64,000 nt of DNA from Candidula unifasciata. Taxonomy: Eukaryota > Mollusca > Gastropoda > Stylommatophora > Geomitridae. Position numbers and translations under genes: made by a program. The notes under the pieces were generated by a model. It made no database searches. It saw nothing but the letters and a program-made list of their open reading frames with translations, and was not told the origin of the DNA. The number at the start of each line of letters is the position of its first letter. Positions within the stretch are counted from its first letter, which is position 1. The stretch lies in NCBI GenBank assembly GCA_905116865.2, contig CAJHNH020000202.1, positions 179,501-243,500 of the forward strand, read 5' to 3'. Shown here in pieces: positions 12,601-25,388 of the stretch.

Positions 12601-15600
12601 GAAACCGAACGCAAAGAAGAAGAAGAATTCAAGACCTTCAGGCCAGAAATGAATTGTCTGGTCTAAAACAACTTTAAACTGTTTATACTCTATTCCCACA
12701 ATAAATGAATGAATCAAGAAATGACATTACTGCGCCTGGGAGATTCCCACATGTGCTCCGTCCACTTCTTCAGAAGTCAAGAAAGAGTCGATATGCTAAT
12801 AGTACCAATGGCAACCTCACTAAAAGTCTGCCTATGTTTCCCCCTCAGTGTTGAATATCTTCCAGAATCTCTACTCCCCCCCCCCCCCCCTTCCTCTCAC
12901 TTTTTCCTTTACTGAAATAGTCTTTCAATGTATGGAGTTTCTGTCTGTTCTATTGCATTGTCCATTTGATCACAGGGAGCCTCAACCAATTCCACTTTAT
13001 CATCAAGTAGCTCATTGCACAGAGGAGCAGCCGCAGCTGATCTATAAGCACCTACTGGGGAATAGTGGGTTAGTGACATCTGAAAGTGATCTGAGTTGAC
13101 ACCCACCCCTCCCCCCAACCCATACGTAAAAATGGGGTCCTAGAACCCACAGGGTCCCATCTCAAAGTGACGCTTACCTGGACCTGCGGTTGCTGATGCT
13201 GCTGCGATGACTGCTGGAGATGGTGGGCCGCTGTCATGTGCTGTGGTGGAGCCATGTTCCTCAATGTGGCTGTCATAAAGCCTGGAAGTTGTAAACAAAT
13301 CATCAGTCTGGGGGTATGGAAGAACAGAAACACAACACTGCAAACATACTGTCCTTATTGTAACTTTATTGTAAGAGGTGCTGGGTCAAGCCTATATGGC
13401 CCCCTCAAGTTACACTGTATGGGTTTCAAGTTAATGGATGGAGTCATATGATCCCCAAGTTAGATGATGGAGTCACAATGATCCCCAAGTTCAATGATGG
13501 AGTCACAATGATTCCCCAATTAGCTGATAAAGTCACAATGATCCCCAAGTTCAATGATGGAGTCACAATGATTCCCCAATTAGCTGATCAAGTTACAATG
13601 ATCCCCAAGTTACCTAACAAAGTCACAATGGTCAGCAATTAGCTGATCAAGTCACAATAATTTCCAAGTTAGCTGACAGAGTCACAATGATCCACAAGTT
13701 AGCTGGCAGAGTCACAATGATCCCCAAGTTAGCTGATTTCCAAGTTAGCTGAGAGAGTCACAATGATCCCCAAGTTAGATGACAGTCACAATGATCCCAA
13801 AGTTAGCTGACAAAGTCACAATGATCCCCAAGTTAGATGACAAAGTCACAATGATCCTCAAGTTAGATGACAGTCACAATGATCCCCAAGTTAGATGACA
13901 GTCACAATGATCACCCAGTTAGATGACAAAGTCACAATGATCACCCAGTTAGATGACAAAGTCACAATGATCACCCAGTTAGCTGACAGAGTCACAATGA
14001 TCCCCAGTTTAGAGGATAGAGTTGCAATGATTCCCAGTTTAAAGAATGGGGTCACAATGATCCCCATTTAGAGAATAGAGTCACAATTACCCCCATGTTA
14101 CAGAATAGTCATAATAATCCTAAAGTTAGATGACAGATCACAATGATCTTCAACTTAGTCAATGAGGCCACAAAGACCCCAAAGCAAGACAATGGAATCA
14201 TGATACAAAAGTTAGTGATGAAAGGACAATATTCCTACACTTAGACAATGAAGTAACAATGATCCCCAAGTTGTTGAACGGAGCCACATAAATACCAAGT
14301 TAGAGAACAGTCACATTTGTGTCCAAGTCAGAAACAGAATTACAATGACCTCCCAGAATACGAGAACACTGATTCTCAAGTTATAGAATCGAGTTACACT
14401 GATTCTCAAGTTATAGAATCGAGTTACACTGATTCTCAAGTTATAGAATCGAGTTACACTGATTCTCAAGTTATAGAATCGAGTTACACTGATTCTCAAG
14501 TTATAGAATCGAGTTACACTGATTCTCAAGTTATAGAATCGAGTTACACTGATTCTCAAGTTATAGAATCGAGTTACACTGATTCTCAAGTTATAGAATC
14601 GAGTTACACTGATTCTCAAGTTATAGAATCGAGTTACACTGATTCTCAAGTTATAGAATCGAGTTACACTGATTCTCAAGTTATAGAATCGAGTTACACT
14701 GATTCTCAAGTTATAGAATCGAGTTACACTGATTCTCAAGTTATAGAATCGAGTTACACTGATTCTCAAGTTATGGAATCGAGTTACACTGATTCTCAAG
14801 TTATAGAATCGAGTTACACTGATTCTCAAGTTATAGAATCGAGTTACACTGATTCTCAAGTTATAGAATCGAGTTACACTGATTCTCAAGTTAGGGAATC
14901 AAGTTACACTGATTCCCAAGTAAAAGAGTAATTTTCAATGATTCCCAAACTTTTAAAAAGATTAGGATCAAATTATCAAGCAAATCAGAAACAGCAGGAA
15001 GAAAAACTTTGCACCCACTCCCTTTTAAAAACACGAATCAAATGAAGTAGGAGTAGTAGTGGAACGAATGAGCAAACTTTATTTTCAAAGGGTCACAAAT
15101 TGGGCAAGCAGGCCCAGGCCCGTCTTACATTTGGCCCTTCCAAACTCCCGTCTTTGACACTACAGTTGTATTTTATCAATAAGCTTGTTATATTCCTATG
15201 ATAATATGCATATTATGAATATCAAGAGAACAAAAAAGGCATGGGTGGTAAAATGCATGCACACACACGCCTACCCACTCAGTTAAACATGCATATATAG
15301 ACAAGCACTTTTCTTTACACACACACATAAACACACCACCATTCACCCATACCTACCTACCCACACATGCACGCACATTCCACACACATACAAACACACA
15401 TACAGAAATATACACATGAACACACAGACACACCCACAGAAACAAACGCAGACATACATAAACACTGATACGTGCACAGACAGACATAAACACACATATG
15501 CGCAAAGACACACACACACTCAAACCCGCAGACACACACACACATGCAGACACATACACACATATGCAGACACACACACATAGAAGAAGAAGAAGGAGGA

Positions 15601-18600
15601 GGAGAAGTGACTGACAGACAACAGTCAGTACTAATTAAACTACCTGAAGTGACGGTGGCTGGCACAGTAAACCTGTTTGAATTCACCACGGCCAACTCTG
15701 CAAATTGGCTGCCTTGTAAAACAATTGTGCCAACAGTGTTTTTCAAGCCTTGCTGTTGCTGCTGGTGGTGATGTTGCTGTTGCTGCAGAGGAGCAGGCTG
15801 AATGGTGGTTACTCCAGGCTTAGCCCCGCCCCCAGAGGCCGTCATGGTGGCAGAGGGAAGGGGTTTGGATGCAATGGGAACTGGAGTGGAAATAGGCCTG
15901 GAACTGATGGCAAATGTGGTGGTTGCCGCCTCCATGGGCATCCTGCTAGCATTTGTGACAACAATCTGTAGGGATCAAAAGTAACATTCACATCAACATT
16001 ACCATCGTCACATAATATTCATCATCTTTATCTTAACCATCACCAACACCATCTTCATCATCATCACCAACACAAATAAAACCAGCGGCATCAACACCAG
16101 CACCACTACCACAACCATCATTATCTTCATCTTTTTTTGCCATTTATTCATCAAATATGGCTCAGGAGTCTATTATTCCATTCTGTTCTTTCAATGCAAA
16201 ACTTTTAGCCAAGAGAAACATCAGTGCAAGTCAAACTTTACAGCTTGCTGGGTGAATTACAACAGACAGTGAAGTTCATACTGTTTTCTTGTCACTTTGA
16301 TGTCCTAATAAACTTATGTCATCACTGCTCTCTGTGGCTATGTCAGTAAAACCTGATTTTCTTGTCACTGTGATGTCCTAATAAACTTATATCATCACTG
16401 CTCTCTGTGGCTATGTCAGTAAAACCTGATTTTCTTGATCAAAGGGAAGGAAAGCAATTATTTCTTTGTTCTGTTTGTATTTAATCATGATTACATCCAA
16501 ACTATATATTTCATTTTTTTGGTTGCTCAAAAAGTCTTTACACAAAGTAATGACCACGAAAAATCCAATTTTTTTAGTGACCTAAGGGCCGCAATGATGC
16601 AATAGTTAGCAGGCTTGCCCGTCTGTTTGGTATCATAAATTACAACACCCAGGATTTTTTTTTTCAAACTGGCCAAGACTCCAGATTTCCGTTCTTTCGT
16701 AGAATCCTACCCCAGATGACATCACAGGACAGTCCAACATTTTAGAGGGTGGTAAGACTGGGTTTCCCGGCTTTCTGATGCTTTTAATGACCCCAAAACA
16801 TCTAGAACTGGCCCTAACCCCAACCTACCTAAGTCCCACGAGAGAGTGCAGCCTATCTACCACCCTCTGAAATATTAGACTGTCCTGTGACCAGTGGATT
16901 TCCCCTGTTTGGGAAAAAATATTAAGAAAGCACCCAGATTTCTTCTTCTACTAGTTTCTTAGAGTAGAATTTCAGAGAATAATAACGATGCATTTCTATT
17001 TAACAAGATTGTAGAAAAAATGTTTTAGGCAAGTTTTCCTAGTTTTTTTTAGCACAAACGAATTAACACCCTCTCCTATGCTATGTCAAATGACTATCAG
17101 TAATGTTCTGGTGGTGTTTCGCCTTTTTCTCTTTCCTTATGTGTGTTCCAGTTTCTGTCTTCCCATAACCTGACCACAAAATGATGACTGTCTCTGGTGC
17201 TTGTAAAAACTGACTTTGTGTCTGCCTCTTTAAGAACACCTGGATTACTCATCAACGGTAACCGATACTCTGAAGATGTTAGGTAGTTAATCGAAAGATT
17301 ATCCTCACTGCACATCAAACAAGTCCATAAGCACAGCATGTGGCAACTGATAACACCAGTTCTGTGTCGGTTTACTATTCTTCTTTGGCTACCTGTATAG
17401 TGTTCATGTTTGGCGACATTTCTTTTGACCTGGAGTTTTTTTTTTATAGTCTTTTGAGTGTTGCTGATTCAATGTCGGCATTTGAATCATCTTCTTGACC
17501 TGCCTCCTTGAGAGCACTGAGAATGTTAGAACGGCCCATTGCTTTTCGTGTACCTACGGTGGCCCTGCCAGCAAGCCAATCCGCTTGTTCATTCCCTCTT
17601 CCCCATGAGTGTCCAGGCACAAAAATGAGATTTCATCAGCAACTCCAACCATTTTCTTCAAATCCATCTTGTCTTGTATCTTCTTGGGCAGGATCATGGA
17701 ATCACTCAGAAAGCATGCATGGGGAAAAATGCTGTGCCCCTAGCCACATCACTGAAGTCGTGTATCTACCTAGCTTCAAGTTTTTCTGTGCCTGTTAAGT
17801 AACTAAAAGGCCCTTTTTTTTTTTTTTAACCAATGATCCTTTAAAAGATCTTTTTTACAAATCCACTTTGTGACAGTGGTATTTCGGGCATATGATGTTT
17901 AACTCATATTTTTATAAATTTCTTCTTCTTCGTGTTCACCAGCTGTAAACTCTGGCGGAAAGTTCTGGTTGTTCATCCACTTTCGGACTGCAGTACTGTT
18001 CCAGAACCTGATGCGTGTGCATCTGTTTTACAGATCTGACTAACTTGTATTCAGACTGCTGGTTCCTTGCCTCTCAGGCAGGGGCACTCTGACTTTGAAG
18101 AAAGCTCCCAATCAGTCAACTCTTACGACATGCTTTTGGGTAAGCAGTGGTTCTAGTCTTGTTTTCCCTACAATAGAGCCCCGGAACACACACAGGGAAT
18201 TTTTATAAATAAAACTGGCACTTAGTGATTGATATGGTCAACATTGTGCCGGCCACCTTTACTTCCAGACATGAAGTGGTACTCATTTTAGGCTAGGTCG
18301 TCATGGAAGCAAAAGCCAACTTAAGACTTATTAATCTCAGTGTGGATCTAAACCCAAGACCTTCTGGCCAGCAACATGAGAGTCTAGCCGCTAAGCTACT
18401 TCTTCTGTTTAAAGTGTGTCCCTTATTTTCTAGTATTTTTACTATTCCTGCACTCACTGTCAACTAATACCTGGGATTACAATTCTAGATAGAAATCTCT
18501 CACCTGAGAAGTGGTTAGCACCTGTACAGCAGTAGTTGCAGCAGCAAATCGGATATACTGGCCATGTGGTGTTTGCAAGTGTTGCTGATGCAGCTGAAAC

Positions 18601-21600
18601 TGCTGCTGCTGCTGTTGTTGTTGTTGTTGCTGATGCTGCTGCTGTTGTTGTTGTTGCTGCTGCTGCTGCTGTGGATGTTGACTCATCTGCTGAGAGCTGA
18701 CACCACTGTTGTTGCTTATTTGTTGATTCTAGCATCAAGAAAGAAAATAATTGTGATGCTTAACTAAAATTTTTTTAAAATTCAAAAACAAAATAAGCAA
18801 TAATACTTTATCAAATTACAGAGAAAAAAAAAACGGCTTCTGTTTTAAATCATTCTCAAGCTGTCTAGCCATGATGATGAGAGTACCCTGGACAGATTTA
18901 AGAAAACAACAACAGATTAATAAAGATTCTGTGTGTGGGAATCCAGGTCCTGGCTGTGGGTAAAACATCTTCTTCTTTGTGTTCGGGTTTGTATGCTCAG
19001 ATCAGACCATCAGGTGGGTTGTCTGGTTGCTAGCAGCAGGTCCTTCATGGTTCCCCATAGCTCGCTCTGTACACTGTGCTCTTGATGCAGGTGTCTTTTG
19101 GAGGTTGTATGTAGAGTGGTAAGCAGGTCTGCAGAATGTGCTCAGATGTCTGTGGTGCTGTTTGACAGTCACACTGTGTGGACTGTACAATCTTTATTTT
19201 ATGTATATGGTAGTTGAGCCTGCAGTGTCCTGTTCGTATGTTGTATGCTGCTTTCTGTTGAGTCTGCTGATGGGGTCTTGTGAATGTTTACTGTTTGTTC
19301 TCTCCAAAATTCCTTGTATTTTCCCTTGAAAATTGTTCTGATTTCTGGTAATGAAATGAATGGGTGTGTTGTTTCTCCTCTGTTCCATTTTTAGCAAATC
19401 TGTCTGCTAACTCATTTCCTGGTATGCTGCAGTGAGCTTAGATCCACTGGGCAAAACAAGAACAGATCCACTGCCTTCTAACAAGCATGCCGTAAGAGTT
19501 AACTTATTAGGGGTGTTACCTTTGAGGTCGAACTCCATATGCCTGACAATTGTGGTACTAACAGCCCGCATTTAAAAAAAGCCAGACCTGTAAAACATAT
19601 ATGCAGATAAAACTCAGGTTCTGAAGACTTAAGTTCAAAAGCAGACGAACGACCAGAACTTTCTGTGAGAGTTTACAGCCGCAAAGAAGAAGAACAATTA
19701 ATAAAGAGAACTAATTGTCCACATCTGAAAGAGATAATCTACATTCTTTGGGTCATGTCATGAGAAGGAGAATTCTTGAGTACATCGTGACACTGAAGGT
19801 GGAAAAGTGGCAGAGGAGACAGAGAGAGAGACGCTGGACAGTTTGACATTATGACATGGAATATCATCTGTGTCAGAACTGACAGAAAGTACACGAGACA
19901 GAAGGTTGTGGATAGACATGACTATCAAAGCCACATGGGATGGACTCTTAGAAGAAGAAAGCTCTCTAATTACTCCAACTATCAATTTTGACAAATTGTC
20001 ATAATTTTGTAAAATACACTATTATTTTATATGCATTCAATAATTAATTAACTAAAACTAAAAATACAAATTACCATATAGTTTACTGGAGCAACAGCTT
20101 AAATAATTTGCTTTACAAAATTCACCTATATTTTTTCTGTACAAAAAAAGTCACAACGGAGACTTGATACGTCAAGGTGTCATGCAAGTATATGCATATG
20201 AAATTTAACACCTTTCAAAATAAAAACTTTCTATAAACACATTTTAAGTGAATATTATTGCACCGCAATGCATTGTCATCCACAACGGGTGTGTGTGCAC
20301 AACTTGAGCTAAACAGCTTATCAGGAAATAGTTTTTAAATCACTAGCTAAGTTCTGACCATAGCAACAGACACTGTGCGCAAGTTCAATAAAAGAGTATA
20401 AAACCAATCAAGATAACATGACAAACATTAGAGGATACAAACCTGGCCCCTAACTCCTTTAGCCCTAGACATTTTCCCCATGACCGGTCCATCCTGACGA
20501 CCAAGTGTGGTCTGTGTGTTGCTAGACATGATAATTTGTTGCCGGTCATCTTGGGTCACTGTGATATTATGAATCGTCATTTGGCCTAACTTTTCAACCT
20601 AATGAACATAAGAGGCAAAGGGAAAACTTAGAAATATTGGTTTACTATAATTCTTAATGTCTATTGTTGTCACTCTTCACTATCCCAGAGAGTGACACAC
20701 GAAAAATTTACTTACTGTCTTTTTCTCCTGCATTCGCCCTTTGGGGGATGAATGGCATTATCTATTCTGGTTTACAGCTAAGCTGTGATATCTATGCCTT
20801 TCAGCCCAACACACCTGGTTGTTATTCTACTTGTTGACTTTGGTCTTCCAAAACTGAAAGAGTTTTGTATGTGTATCCAAGTCCCAGCTCTGGCTTATTT
20901 GTATGCAGACTGTTGGCTTCTTGCCTCTCAGGCAGACGTACCTAACTTCACAGCAAACAGCCCTAATCGGTCACCTCCAACAAAAAGCTTGTTACAGAGT
21001 CAGTGTGCCTATTCTATTTACCCCCACAATGGGGTCCTGGACCCCACGGGGAAAGGGAGGGACATTACAACACCTGGATGACCTGGCTTTACGGATCAGG
21101 TGGCACAAGAACACCAACTTGATCCTTGATTTTTGTGATCATGTGAGATGACCACAAGGGCCACCAACCCATACCAGTATGTCACAGCAAAATTATCATA
21201 TGATAACACATCAATATCTGGCTAAAATGGGAACTTCCTGGGAAGAAAAGGCAGACAGCACGATACCGACCATATCCTCCACCAAGTGCGGATGAGTCTA
21301 TAAAAAGAGTGTAACATCACATGTCCTATGTACCAATGGGGTGTAAAGGGTCCATTACTTACTCATACAAGTAAAGGGTCCATTACTTACTCATACAAGT
21401 AAAGGGTCCATTACTCACTCATACAAGTAAAGGGTGCTTTACTTACTCATACAAGTAAAGGGTCCATTACTTACTCATACAAGTAAAGGGTCCATTACTT
21501 ACTCATACAAGTAAAGGGTCCTTTACTTACTCATACAAGTAAAGGGTCCATTACTCACTCATACAAGTAAAGGATCCATTACTTACTCATACAAGTAAAG

Positions 21601-24600
21601 GGTGCTTTACTTACTCATACAAGTAAAGGGTGCTTTACTCACTCATACAAGTAAAGGGTCCATTACTTACTCATACAAGTAAAGGGTCCATTACTTACTC
21701 ATACAAGTAAAGGGTCCATTACTTACTCATACAAGTAAGGGGTCCTTTACTTACTCATACAAGTAAAGGGTCCATTACTCACTCATACAAGTAAAGGATC
21801 CATTACTTACTCATACAAGTAAAGGGTGCTTTACTTACTCATACAAGTAAAGGGTGCTTTACTCACTCATACAAGTAAAGGGTCCATTACTTACTCATAC
21901 AAGTAAAGGGTCCATTACTTACTCAAACAAGTAAAGGGTCCTTTACTTAATCTTCTTCTTCTTTTGTTTTAACTAGGGCTGTACCGAATATTCGCTTTGG
22001 GGCCGAATTGGGGACCAAATAACTATTCGATTTTCGGCCAAATAGTTGCGGTCGGGCCGAATAGGAATAGTGGTTACCTTACAACCGGTTCTGGACTGGT
22101 GTAAAATGAACATATCAAGATTTTCCACCTTGGTTCATACTGTCAAGCGTTACTTTGTGCACCATCTACGAGCGTACCAAGTGAACGTCTGTTTAGCACA
22201 GCTGGAAATACCTTCAGTGAGACAAGAAGCTGCCTTAATGCTGACAACATGGAATGATTGTGTGTTTTTTTTAAAGCTAATGCTTTCTTGCTTGCTACAT
22301 ACACCAAGTTTTAACATATGGCTGTGAGTACTGGACAATCGGTAGGCAGGCCAAACAATTTCTTGAGGCCTGATAGATATGGTTTTACAGAACAATGCTT
22401 AAAATACATTGGACAGCCAGAAAAAAGCAACCAATAGGTTTTAAAAGAGGCGGGAGCCCAAAGACAACTAATCACAGACATCAGAAGGAGACAGTCATCA
22501 TTTTTCGGCCATGTTATAGGATGAGTGAAAATGGAACTTGTGGTGACCACTGGAAAGATCTGTAGAAGGAGGGATAGAGTAAGACACCAAGAGAAGAGAC
22601 TTGACAGTCTTGTTGCATGGCATGGAGGTGTGTCAGCACACGAACTGATACATGCTGCAGGAGATAGCAGATTGTGGCAAGGCATACTCGTCCATGCCAG
22701 TCGGCAGAGCACCTGATGATGATGATTCACTATTCGTATTCATATTCGGCCGAATAGTTGGTCCAGCTATTCGTATTCGGCCGAATAGTGAAAATCACTA
22801 TTCGGTACAGCCCTAGTTTTAACCCCCAATGCAGCATCGGCCCTTAACCAACTCTCGCCAAGTCGTTCTATCCTTTGATATTGCATGCAGCTCTCCCCAT
22901 GACATTCAAAGTCAGGGTGCATCTGCCTGAGAGGTAAAGAACCAACAGTCTGCATACAAATAAATCAGATCTGTTAAACGGATGTGCAAGCAACAGTCAG
23001 GTTCTGGAACAAGACTAAAGTCCAGAGGTGGACAAACTAACTATCAGGACTTTCCGCCAGAGTTTACAGCCAGTGAACGCAAAAAAAAAGAAAAAAGAAT
23101 CATGTTGAATTAAGAATCGACATCACAGCACTCACGACACTCCCATAAGCGCTCTGTCCCCCATCTTCAGCAGCAGGCGAAGAGTTCCGATTCCAGTGAC
23201 ACCAGTAACTGTCTGACTGCATATCGGTCTCACCTTTCTCCTGAGTGTTGTGCATTGGCCAGATCCCCTACTGACTCCTTGCAGTGCCATTCTCCTTAGA
23301 CCATAATGATCTATATGTGTCTCCACACTGTTTACTGGCTCTTGCAAAAACAATTATACAGGCTTGAACCCAGACCATCAGAGGTCATCCAGATGTGTGT
23401 ATTATGCTCTAGCATGCTCATTAAGGAGCAGATTTAGTTTTATCTGTGGCTCTGGTGCTGCGAACACACTTCGTAATTATGTGGTGACAGGTTTGATCCC
23501 AGCTGCAAGTGATTTGGCAACAGATCAAATTATGCTGGTTTCAACAGTGGTATCAAGAGCGGACTGTTCAGAAAGCAATGGTAAACTAGTGAAAGTAAAA
23601 TTGTCTCCTGAAATCACAAACAGCCAATATATACTAGGGTTGGTTCCTCAGTTCTGTAAAAAGAACAAGCAAATAACATTTTTTTCTGGTCATTTCACAA
23701 ATACCCCCCCCCCCCCCCCCCCCCCCCCCCCCACCCAGGAGCCCCAGAATCAACAAGCTTTCTGAGATAACTGCGAAGGAAGAAAACGAAAAAAACGAAA
23801 CTAGAAGAAAAAAGGAGGGGGAGGGGTGTTTTGGAGGTGCGTTAAACATTGAATGACACTTCAGACATTTAAAAAAAAAACCAACATGAAAGACTCACAC
23901 GAGATGTCTGTCTGGGTACGTCTGGCTTGTCCTCACTGCGGGAGGGTTTCAGCTCCGGCCGCTGGCCTCCTGCTGGGCCCTGAGACAACATCTCTGCAGT
24001 GCCCACCGACATCATTCTCTGCAGCTTCATCTTCGACTGTGCCTGCGGGAGAAAACATTTGGGTGTGCACTTTCTAGTCAAAGCAGAATTAATGCTGCTA
24101 CTTGTTTCAAGTATGCCCTGTTGAGCAGAAACCAGAACTTTCTTCAACTTTCCTTCTCTTTCTTCTTCATTTTGTCCTAATGCTTATGCTGTTAGATGTT
24201 ACACATTCAGGTGTTAGATACATTTTCACATGACACTGAATGCCGAACAGTGGGTGACACAAACTGCCACCATTCAGGTGAGAATCACCCAGAGGCAGGT
24301 TTCAGAAACCCTGTTCAACCGTTATGATATATTAGGGCCACAGCAAAGAAAGATAATAAAAATAATTTTGCTGACAATACACCACGGGCCACTTGCTTGG
24401 CTTCCGCAGGTCAGATGTGGCCTGCGAGCAGACAGTTGAATAGCTCTTCTCTAGCATTAGCGTGAATGAAAACAATAGAGCGTGAATGAAAACAAGATAG
24501 TGTGAATGAAAACAATACAGTGTGAATAAAAACAACTGAGTGTGAATAAAAACAATAGAGTGTAAATAAAAACTAAGAAATGGGAAGGAAAACAACAGAG

Positions 24601-25355
24601 TGTGACTGAAAACAACAGTGTCAATGAAAACAGCAGAGTGAGAATGTAAACAATAGTGTAAATTAAAACAATACAATGTGAATGTAAACAACACAGTGTG
24701 AATTAAAACAACAGAGTGTGACTGAAAACAATAGTGTCAATTAAAACAATAGAGTGTGAATGAAAACAATAGAGTGTGAATGAAAAAAACAGTGTGAATG
24801 AAAAAAAACAATTGTGAAGGAAAACCAACAGAGTGTGAATGAAAACAACAAGAGTGTGAATGAAAACAATAGTGTGAATGAAAACAATAGTGTGTGAATG
24901 AAAATAACAAGAGTGTGAATGAAGACAATAAAATAAATGAAAACAAAAGTGTGAATGAAAACAACAGAGTGTGAATGAAAACAATATAATGAATTAAAAC
25001 AATAGAGTGAATGAAAACAATAGAGTGTGAATGAAAACAATAAAATGAATTTAAACAATAGTGTGAATAAAAACAACAGAGTGTGAATGAAGACAATAAA
25101 ATGAATTAAAACAAATAGTGTGAATGAAAACAATAGAGTGTGAATGAAAACAATAGAGTGTGAATGAAAACAATAGTGTGTGAATTAAAACAACAGAGGG
25201 TGAATAAAAACAAGCATATAAACAAGTATGGTAACAACCTGAAAAGCATCAGCCATTATCTGATATCCCGAGCCAGTGCTAGAGGGCCTGGGGAGGATCA
25301 TTGCTTCCATGACTGCCGACTGTAAGGAAGGCAAACTGGAATGTGAAGACAACGC

Positions 25356-25388
<33 letters not shown>

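Noticed and set aside
14311..14931. Perfect 10-residue repeat proteins on both strands
   Set aside because: A unit of exactly 30 bp keeps both strands open. No splice context and no start support.
18564..18767. Leu-rich plus-strand open frame
   Set aside because: Shadow of the poly-Q exon on the opposite strand.
21340..21955. CRISPR-like appearance of 28-bp hairpin repeats
   Set aside because: There are no unique spacers and no cas genes, and the context is an animal intron. It is a minisatellite.
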